Of a stretch of 64,000 bases of DNA, positions 57,959 through 64,000 are shown piece after piece (the first letter of the stretch is position 1; each line of letters starts with the position of its first letter). Under the pieces are notes generated by a model, which was given only the letters and a program-made list of their open reading frames with translations, had not been told where the DNA came from and made no database searches. Source of the stretch: SKLM01 sp964450435 (GTDB lineage Bacteria; Chloroflexota; Anaerolineae; B4-G1); NCBI GenBank assembly GCA_964450435.1, contig CAYVCX010000001.1, positions 71,322-135,321 on the forward strand. Direction: 5' to 3'. A program made the position numbers and the translations under genes.

Positions 57959-59596
57959 CTACCCGGCGCCGATCTCCTGGAGAGTCTCCAATATCATCTG
58001 CTTAGGTACGTCCTCCCTGATCGTCACCTCTCCGATGGTGATGGGGAGCACCCAACGGAGCGTCTCTCCGCGCCGCTTCTTGTCGTGGAGCATCGCTTTG
58101 AAGATGGAGTCCGCTCGGAACTCGGGCCAACCTGGAGCATTGCATCGCGCCGGCAGTCCCCAGGCTGTGAGTGCGCTTTCGACGGAGTCGACCACTGATG
58201 GACTGGTGAGTCCTATTCTGGCGGCAATCCTCGTCGCGGCAACCATGCCCACGCTCACTGCCTCCCCGTGGCGTAGCTCGAAGCGGCTCACCTTCTCCAG
58301 CGCATGGCCGACAGTGTGGCCCAGGTTGAGGACGGCGCGCCGGCCTCGCTCGTACGGATCCTCTTCGACGATGGCGATCTTGACCCGGAGTGCTCGGGCA
58401 ATCTGGGCGGGGGTGATGGTATCGACAGCGCCTCCCGCTGCTCCCTGCACCCTTTCCCCTCTCAGTTCCTCGAACAGCTTGGCGTCCCCGATGACGCCGT
58501 GCTTGATCACCTCCGCCATGCCGGAGCGGAGCTCGGCCCCCTCCAGTGTTTCCAGCACGGCGGGATCGATGGTGACGCAGAGTGGCTGGTTGAACGCCCC
58601 GACCAGGTTCTTCCCCTGAGGTAGATCGACGCCCGTCTTGCCGCCCACACTGGCATCGACCATCGCCAGCAGTGAGGTCGGCACCTGCGCGAGGCGGACC
58701 CCGCGCATGAACGTGGCCGCGGCGAACCCGGCGATGTCTCCGGTCACCCCACCGCCCAGGGAGAGCACTGTCCCACCGCGGTCAAGCCCTCCCGCAAGGA
58801 ATTGGTCGTATAGAGAGGCGACGGTGGCCAGGGTCTTGTACTTCTCGCCGTCGGGGATGGTGCACAGGAATGGGCGGAGGCCTGCTACTCGGAGGGCTTC
58901 CTCGACCTGGGCTGCGTAGAGCGGTGCCACCACATCGTTGGAGACCAGGGCGACGCGGGTTTCCGGCGGCACGCCGGCTGCGCGCAGTGCCCCGCCGGCG
59001 TGGTGAAGCAGCTCGCGACCGATTCGGATTTCGTACGCCCCGCTAGGATGCCGAACCGTGAGCTTGATGGCCTCGACGAGGCGGAGGACCCGCTTCGTCA
59101 CCTGCCGGATCGACAGGTCCGTCGTATCGATGTGCCACGGAATGGCGGCATAGGCCTCGCGACGGGCTGCCAGTAGACGTTCCACCTCTGCACGACGGTC
59201 GTCGACGTCCAGCAAAGGGCGGCTATTGCTGTCGCTCAGTCGGCGTAGGATCTCGCCAGGATCAGCGTCGAGGCAGATCACGATGCCGCTCTCGTTCATC
59301 AAAGCCAGGTTCTCCGGGTTTACCAGTGCCCCCCCGCCGGTGGCGATCACGGCTCCGCCCCCTGGCTCAGGCTGATCCCTACCTTTGTCGGCCAGCTCTC
59401 TGCACAGGGCTGCCTCCATGGCACGGAAGGCGGCTTGTCCGTCCTCATTGAAGATGGACGCGATCGGTTTCTGCGCCCGAGCCTCAATCTCCGTGTCCAT
59501 ATCGACCCAGGGCATTCCCAGCTGGCGGGCGACCTCCCGCGCCACGGCTGTCTTGCCTGTTCCCATGAACCCGGTCAGGATGACGTTATCGGTCAC
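57959..59596 (-). CDS. aroKB: Fused shikimate kinase / 3-dehydroquinate synthase
   Basis: A 545-residue two-domain enzyme. Residues 1-175 are shikimate kinase: Walker A LTGFMGTGKTAVAR (7-20), DMDTEIEARAQKPI, F-x-R with the acidic region, and ATGGGALVNPENL. Residues 178-545 are 3-dehydroquinate synthase: IPDGEKYKTLATV, LSLGGGVTGDIAGFAAATFMRG, VPTSLLAMVDASVGGKTGVD, the zinc-ligand region SGMAEVIKHGVIGD, LNLGHTVGHALE and HGEAVSVGM. It therefore catalyses pathway steps 2 and 5. The order K then B in one chain is known in Thermotoga and some other bacteria. The ATG overlaps the aroC stop by 4 bp. Confidence 0.96.
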   Translation of the reverse strand: MTDNVILTGFMGTGKTAVAREVARQLGMPWVDMDTEIEARAQKPIASIFNEDGQAAFRAMEAALCRELADKGRDQPEPGGGAVIATGGGALVNPENLALMNESGIVICLDADPGEILRRLSDSNSRPLLDVDDRRAEVERLLAARREAYAAIPWHIDTTDLSIRQVTKRVLRLVEAIKLTVRHPSGAYEIRIGRELLHHAGGALRAAGVPPETRVALVSNDVVAPLYAAQVEEALRVAGLRPFLCTIPDGEKYKTLATVASLYDQFLAGGLDRGGTVLSLGGGVTGDIAGFAAATFMRGVRLAQVPTSLLAMVDASVGGKTGVDLPQGKNLVGAFNQPLCVTIDPAVLETLEGAELRSGMAEVIKHGVIGDAKLFEELRGERVQGAAGGAVDTITPAQIARALRVKIAIVEEDPYERGRRAVLNLGHTVGHALEKVSRFELRHGEAVSVGMVAATRIAARIGLTSPSVVDSVESALTAWGLPARCNAPGWPEFRADSIFKAMLHDKKRRGETLRWVLPITIGEVTIREDVPKQMILETLQEIGAG

Positions 59597-60714
59597 GATC
59601 CACTCACGTGTGCCTTCATCTCCACCAGGCTGTCGCCGCCGAGCTTATCCAGCAGTGCACCAGCCAGGGTCCAGGCGACCATTGCCTCGCCGACGATGGA
59701 AGCCGCCGGGACGGCGCAGACGTCGGAGCGCTGATACTCTGTTTGAGCCGGCTCTCCGCTCGCCAGATCGATCGACTGCAGGGGCGTCAGCGTGGTGGGA
59801 ATCGGCTTCATCGCTGCCCGCACCACGACGGGCATCCCGTTGGTCATTCCGCCCTCAAATCCCCCCGCGCGATTCGACGTGCGCACCACCGCTTCCTCGA
59901 CGCGGGCGAATGCGTCGTGCACCTCCGTCCCTCGTTTCTGAGCGTTCTCGAACGCCGGGCCGATCTCGACGCCTTTAACGGCGGGGATGGATAGGACGGA
60001 CTGTGCGAGTCGCGCGTCCAGCCTTCGATCCCACTGAGCATGGCTGCCCAGTCCCACCGGGACGCTGGTGGACGTGACCACGAAGACGCCGCCGAGGGAG
60101 TCCCCTGCCAGCCGGGTCTCGTCTATCGCTTCGCACATGCACGTCGCCGCGTGCTCGTCGGGGCAGCGAACGTCGCTCGCTTCGGCCAGCGACCACAGCT
60201 CCTCGTGGGGGAGGGAGGGTATCCGGGCGGTCGTGCCTCCGATCTGGCTCACGTAGCTGCCGACGGCTACGCCAAACTGCGCCAGCAGTTGCTTGGTGAG
60301 TGCGCCGACGGCCACTCGGGCTGCTGTCTCTCGAGCGCTGGCTCGCTCGGCAATGAGACGCGCATCCTGCAACTGGTACTTCTCCATTCCGGCGTAGTCG
60401 GCGTGCCCGGGCCGCGGCACAGTCAGTTTCGGCAGGCTGCCCGATGCCCAGCGCCGGCGCCAGTTGACCCAGTCCTGGTTTTCGATCCGCAGCGCGAGCG
60501 GAGCTCCTGTCGTGCTGCCGCGTAATACGCCTCCCAGGATCTCCGCGTGGTCATGCTCGATCTCCATACGGGCGCCCCGGCCGTACCCGCCCTGGCGGCG
60601 GCGAAGATCGCGGTCGATGGCCTCGATATCTATCGGCAGACCCGCGGGCAGTCCCTCCACGACGGCCGTCAGAAACGGGCCGTGCGACTCACCTGCGGTC
60701 AGGAATCGTAGCAT
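59593..60714 (-). CDS. aroC: Chorismate synthase
   Basis: Last shared step of aromatic biosynthesis, eliminating phosphate from EPSP with reduced FMN. The 373-residue protein begins MLRFLTAGESHGPFLTAVVE. It has RRQGGYGRGARMEIE, GSTTGAPLALRIENQD, RPGHADYAGMEKY, ASARETAARVAVGA and NRAGGFEGGMTNGMPVVVR. The ATG at 60714 has GGAG nearby and follows the cobalamin-activation gene by 13 nt; the longer frame to 60792 overlaps that gene. The overlap with aroKB indicates coupled translation. Confidence 0.96.
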   Translation of the reverse strand: MLRFLTAGESHGPFLTAVVEGLPAGLPIDIEAIDRDLRRRQGGYGRGARMEIEHDHAEILGGVLRGSTTGAPLALRIENQDWVNWRRRWASGSLPKLTVPRPGHADYAGMEKYQLQDARLIAERASARETAARVAVGALTKQLLAQFGVAVGSYVSQIGGTTARIPSLPHEELWSLAEASDVRCPDEHAATCMCEAIDETRLAGDSLGGVFVVTSTSVPVGLGSHAQWDRRLDARLAQSVLSIPAVKGVEIGPAFENAQKRGTEVHDAFARVEEAVVRTSNRAGGFEGGMTNGMPVVVRAAMKPIPTTLTPLQSIDLASGEPAQTEYQRSDVCAVPAASIVGEAMVAWTLAGALLDKLGGDSLVEMKAHVSGS

Positions 60715-60727
60715 GGCGGGTTCTCCG

Positions 60728-61438
60728 TCAGGGGCTCGTCTCGCGTGCGCTGTCTGATTGTGCAAACTCCCTCTCGAAGAGGTCCTCGTCATACGCTGCC
60801 TTCCGGCTGGGGCAGACCTCTCGGGGGCAGAGCTGACAGCTCTCGAAGCGCTTTTCCGTGGGGAAGCGGATTCCAGACACCGATTTCGGTGGAATCATCA
60901 GCATGCTGTTCGAGAGCTGGACTCCGATGGCCTGTTCTGGGTCGCCCAGAAGGGCGAACAACGACCGCTGTTCGGAAATGGGCCAGTCTTCGAGAGATCC
61001 CGGGTTCATCGTCGCCGTGCGGCCCAGTCGGTATTGCTCGATCAGGTGTTCCCTCAGCGTTCGCCGCGCCGCGCCCAGAGCTGCCTCGTTGATGGTATCG
61101 GCGTAGTAATGCTCGATCGTGTCGTCCATCGATGTCTTCCACTCATAGAGTTCCTCTCCGCAGGTCGCTACGTATGCGAAGACGCGGTGCACGTCCTCCA
61201 GGTTGACTCGGAGAACGCGACTCTTGAACGTCTGCCCGTTGAGAGTGACGCTGTCCTCGGTTCTAGACTGGATGTATGCGACCTTGTAGAGTGCCCTGGG
61301 CCTGGCGACAGCCTGCGCTTCATCCAGCAGCCGGCGCAGTTGTCCGGCCCTGGCCCCTTCGTCTTGAATACGCAGCCTCCGCGCTATCGGCTCAAACTCG
61401 GGTTGAAACGGAATGTCGTCGAGTGTCACAGCAGTCAT
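60728..61438 (-). CDS. Stand-alone cobalamin-dependent methionine synthase activation domain protein
   Basis: A 236-residue protein related to the C-terminal reactivation domain of MetH, which binds S-adenosylmethionine and remethylates oxidised cobalamin. The domain is recognised by the late VQLSNSMLMIPPKSVSGIRF (the S-x-MIPxKSVSG-type motif); RVFAYVATCGEELYEW and DTINEAALGAARRTL fit its helical parts. After it comes a cysteine cluster CQLCPREVCPSRKAAY that could bind a metal or cluster. Thermotoga maritima has a similar free-standing domain (TM0269) next to a MetH lacking it. Here it lies inside the aro operon with no metH in view. The ATG at 61438 is favoured over 61495. Confidence 0.8.
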   Translation of the reverse strand: MTAVTLDDIPFQPEFEPIARRLRIQDEGARAGQLRRLLDEAQAVARPRALYKVAYIQSRTEDSVTLNGQTFKSRVLRVNLEDVHRVFAYVATCGEELYEWKTSMDDTIEHYYADTINEAALGAARRTLREHLIEQYRLGRTATMNPGSLEDWPISEQRSLFALLGDPEQAIGVQLSNSMLMIPPKSVSGIRFPTEKRFESCQLCPREVCPSRKAAYDEDLFEREFAQSDSARETSP

Positions 61439-61586
61439 GTTGTAGGGTTCCCTCTTGGTCTTCTCATCACACGTTTGGGCTCCGTTGGCCTGCATCTGAT
61501 GATACGTGAAACTGAGAAATTTTCAAGTCCGGTTGCTGCCGGCGGGCGCGGCGGTGGGTTCCACCTGGCGCATCCCCCAGACTTCT

Positions 61587-62471
61587 TCACGGCTTCAACT
61601 CCGTCTCGCAGGCCGTGCACATCACCTGGACGGGTGCGGCAGCGCCCGTCCACAGCTCGAAGGCCCGCGCCCCCTGCCGCACAAGCATCGCCAGCCCACT
61701 GAGGACGCCTGCGCCCGAGGTGCGGGCCTGTTGGATCAGTTTCGTCTCCCGAGGATTGTAGACCAGGTCGAAGACGAGGAGATGCGATGGAACAGGCACG
61801 TCGGCGGGCCACACGGAGGTATCGACGCGAGGCCACATCCCCACTGGGGTGGCGTTAACCAGCAGATCGGCGCCTCGGGCGCACTCCACCAGGGTCCTCT
61901 CGCCCAACAGCGTTGCCTGCAGAACCGCCGGGGCGCCGCGTCCGAGGTCTGACACGAGGGCTTTGGCTCGTCCGGGCGAGCGGTTGAGCACGGTGATGCT
62001 CTCTGCTCCCGCATTCAGCAAGCCGAAGACGACGGCTCGTGAAGCACCACCGGCACCCACGACCACGATCACAGCGTCCTGGGGATCGAACCCACCGTCA
62101 CGGAGCGCGCCGATGAACCCTGCCGTGTCGGTGTTATGCCCGGCGAGGGCTGTCTTGCCGTCTTCTGCTCGCTCGACTACGACCGTGTTGACCGCGCCCA
62201 GGGACACCGCCTCGGGAGCGACAGTGTGCAGCGCCGGTATCACAGCTCGCTTGTGTGGCACCGTCACGTTAGCGCCGCGAAATCCGAGGGCGGCCAGTCC
62301 GCCCATCGCGGCCTCGACCTGCCCGGGGGGTACCGGGAGGGGGACGTAGCGCCAGTTCAGGTCCCGGGCCGCGAACGCGGCGTTGTGCATGGCGGGCGAC
62401 AGTGTGTGCTCCACCGGCCAGCCCATAAGGCCGACCAGCTGTGTGTGACCGTCAATGGATCCAGGGTGCAT
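61587..62471 (-). CDS. aroE: Shikimate dehydrogenase
   Basis: Reduces 3-dehydroshikimate to shikimate with NADPH. The 294-residue protein shows MGWPVEHTLSPAMHNAAFAA (shikimate-binding), FRGANVTVPHK (catalytic lysine), LAGHNTDTAGF, the Rossmann loop VVGAGGASRAVVFGL, NRSPGRAKAL, LLVNATPVGMWPRVD and FDLVYNPRETKL. AGGAGGG just upstream fixes the ATG at 62471. It lies 69 nt downstream of aroA and 148 nt upstream of the cobalamin-activation gene. Confidence 0.96.
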   Translation of the reverse strand: MHPGSIDGHTQLVGLMGWPVEHTLSPAMHNAAFAARDLNWRYVPLPVPPGQVEAAMGGLAALGFRGANVTVPHKRAVIPALHTVAPEAVSLGAVNTVVVERAEDGKTALAGHNTDTAGFIGALRDGGFDPQDAVIVVVGAGGASRAVVFGLLNAGAESITVLNRSPGRAKALVSDLGRGAPAVLQATLLGERTLVECARGADLLVNATPVGMWPRVDTSVWPADVPVPSHLLVFDLVYNPRETKLIQQARTSGAGVLSGLAMLVRQGARAFELWTGAAAPVQVMCTACETELKP

Positions 62472-62540
62472 AGTCCCTCCTATCCGACGTCAACCGGTAA
62501 ACGTGAAATGTCGGACCCGGCGGTATCTATTTCTGCGCGG

Positions 62541-63836
62541 TCAGGCTATCCCGGCTCCGATTCGTTGCATCGTCCGCGCAAAGCCGGGGAACGAGTCGCG
62601 GATGCAGCCCGCCCGGCGGACGATGGTCTTGCCCTCCGCCACCAACCCCGCTACGGAGAGCGCCATGGCGATGCGGTGGTCTCCGTGGCTGTCGACCACG
62701 GTCCCGTGCAGCGGTGTTGGCCCGCTGACGACGAACCCATCGCGCCTCGGTTCGATCCGTGCGCCCATCTTGCTCAGCTCCGCGGCCATCGCGGCGATGC
62801 GGTCTGTCTCCTTGACCCGCAGTTCGGCGGCGTCCCGTACCACAGTGGCCCCCCGGGCCTGTGTCGCTGTGACGGCCAACAGCGGAAACTCGTCGATCAT
62901 ACGCACCACCGTGTCACCACTGACGCTGACGCCGCGTAGGCTCGAGGATCTGGCCGTCACGTCAGCCACAGGCTCGCCTCCCTTCACGCGCCGAGACTCG
63001 ATGGTGATCTGCGCTCCCATCTCCCGGAGTACGTCGAACAGACCGGTGCGCGTGGAGTTGACGCCCGTACGCTCTACCGTCACCCGGGAGCCTGGTAGCA
63101 CCAGAGCGGCGGCCAGGGGAAAGCAGGCCGACGAGACGTCGCCGGGGACGGTAAGATCGAGGGGGTTCAGGGGCGACGGACTGGCGGTCAGGGTCACAGT
63201 CAGATCTGCCACCTCGATGTTCGCCCCCATGTCAGCGAGCATCCGCTCCGTGTGGTCGCGAGCCGGCCCCGGCTGATGGACGATGGTCGGGCCTTCGGCG
63301 TAGAGTCCCGCCAGCAGGATTGCGCTCTTGACCTGAGCGCTGGGCACCGGCAGCCTGTGTTCGCCGCCGCGTACGGTGCCCCCACGTATGGTCAGCGGAC
63401 CGTGTCCTTCCGCGGTCGTGATCTGGACTCCCATCTCGCGCAGCGGCTCTGCGATGCGCTCCATTGGTCGGTGGAGCAACTGAGCATCGCCGGCCAGCAC
63501 GCTGTCGAACGATTGGCCCGCCAGGATGCCGGCCAGCAGACGCATCGTCGTGCCGGAACGAGCACAGTCCAGCGGGCCGCGCGGCTCGTGCAGCCCCTGA
63601 AGGCCGCGTCCGCGGACGGCAATCGTGTTGTTGCCCTCCCTATCCACGGCGATGCCGAGCTCTTGGATGCAACCGAGGGTTGCCAGGCAGTCGGCCGAGG
63701 GGAGAAAGCCGCGAATGTGGCTGCGACCCTGGGCTAGAGAGCCGAGCAGGAGCGTGCGATGCGAGATCGACTTGTCACCGGGCACGCTGATCTGACCGCG
63801 AAGCGATTCTGCGGTACTAACCGTGATCTGACTCAT
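62541..63836 (-). CDS. aroA: 3-phosphoshikimate 1-carboxyvinyltransferase (EPSP synthase)
   Basis: Transfers enolpyruvate from PEP to shikimate-3-phosphate. The 431-residue protein has ISVPGDKSISHRTLLLGSLA (K22), LDCARSGTTMRLLAG (in place of the class I NAGTAMR motif), HRPMERIAEPLREMG, LPVPSAQVKSAILLAGLYA, IDEFPLLAV and RVKETDRIAAM. The substrate motif L-D-x-x-R-SGTT is of the class II kind found in many Gram-positive and Chloroflexota enzymes, often less sensitive to glyphosate. The ATG at 63836 is used since the frame upstream to 63932 is not conserved. It is the first aro gene fully inside the window. Confidence 0.95.
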   Translation of the reverse strand: MSQITVSTAESLRGQISVPGDKSISHRTLLLGSLAQGRSHIRGFLPSADCLATLGCIQELGIAVDREGNNTIAVRGRGLQGLHEPRGPLDCARSGTTMRLLAGILAGQSFDSVLAGDAQLLHRPMERIAEPLREMGVQITTAEGHGPLTIRGGTVRGGEHRLPVPSAQVKSAILLAGLYAEGPTIVHQPGPARDHTERMLADMGANIEVADLTVTLTASPSPLNPLDLTVPGDVSSACFPLAAALVLPGSRVTVERTGVNSTRTGLFDVLREMGAQITIESRRVKGGEPVADVTARSSSLRGVSVSGDTVVRMIDEFPLLAVTATQARGATVVRDAAELRVKETDRIAAMAAELSKMGARIEPRRDGFVVSGPTPLHGTVVDSHGDHRIAMALSVAGLVAEGKTIVRRAGCIRDSFPGFARTMQRIGAGIA

Positions 63837-63943
63837 AGATATTCTTCCCCGGAGTGTCCGTTCCGCTTTGCCGTCAGCACTGAACAAGTGGCTTGCCACT
63901 CTGCTTGGCGATGGCTCTTCCCCCGCTCCCAATCTGCAGAACC

Positions 63944-64000
63944 TTATGGATACATCTCCAGTCGTTTCTCGCGGAGCTCACTCAATCGTGTGCGGATCTG
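63944..64000 (-). CDS. C-terminal fragment of a gene running in from the right edge
   Basis: Eighteen codons and a TAA on the minus strand, reading QIRTRLSELREKRLEMYP, a charged helix. It ends 107 nt before aroA in the same direction, so an upstream aro-operon gene is plausible, for instance DAHP synthase or a prephenate enzyme. The fragment is too short to identify. Confidence 0.4.
   Translation of the reverse strand, partial: QIRTRLSELREKRLEMYP

Overview
The window is 64 kb of GC-rich bacterial DNA from a draft or metagenomic scaffold; a run of exactly 100 N at 1616-1715 is a scaffold gap. Gene content points to a Chloroflexota (Anaerolineae-like) bacterium with an anaerobic lifestyle: a four-subunit 2-oxoacid:ferredoxin oxidoreductase, a class I-type hybrid cluster protein, an FdhD homologue, two Glu/Leu-type glutamate dehydrogenases, ComB, a GatB-type tRNA amidotransferase, a fused AroK-AroB, an archaeal-looking diadenylate cyclase and a TRAX/translin homologue. 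The assignment rests on family content only, because no rRNA is present.

Layout. 0-8.7 kb: inositol-phosphate synthase (its 3' end lost in the gap), an FGGY sugar kinase, the kor operon (D-A-B-C on the minus strand, each pair overlapping) and hcp. 8.7-21.1 kb: a long minus-strand cell-surface glycan operon driven by a TTGGCA-17-TATAAT promoter at 21084-21112. It runs rmd, gmd, phosphohexomutase, tatD, polyprenyl synthase, GT2, GT4 and a large membrane glycosyltransferase, followed by nadE and a type I phosphodiesterase. The first genes make GDP-D-rhamnose and the later ones probably polymerise or transfer it. 21.3-22 kb: a decayed ISAs1-family transposase. 22.3-27.1 kb: two large sensor kinases. 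27.8-36 kb: YtxH, a lipoprotein with an apparently dead protease site, a class I amidotransferase, ribosomal protein L19, a glutamate dehydrogenase and a KdpE-like two-component pair. 36-39.1 kb: transketolase and FdhD.

39.1-41.9 kb is the most unusual stretch. A minus-strand train contains two small unknown genes overlapping each other and ssb, then a DUF3467 gene, a TRAX-like putative RNase, and a Cas4-like nuclease split into two membrane-anchored halves joined by a TAATG stop-start. The four cysteines expected for a Cas4 iron-sulfur cluster are divided between the two polypeptides.

42-57 kb carries housekeeping and accessory genes: a second glutamate dehydrogenase with gatB, two aminotransferases, a DUF362-PAS pair, comB, a PIN protein, a diadenylate cyclase next to a DRG-like GTPase, an APS-kinase-like protein next to a phosphotransferase, a CPBP protease, MscS and DegV. 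57.4-63.8 kb is a shikimate operon (aroA, aroE, a stand-alone cobalamin-dependent methionine synthase activation domain, aroC, aroKB), followed by aroQ with its own promoter and an aminotransferase.

Many gene starts are preceded by promoters close to TTGnnn-16/17-TAnnnT, and these were used to decide several start codons.
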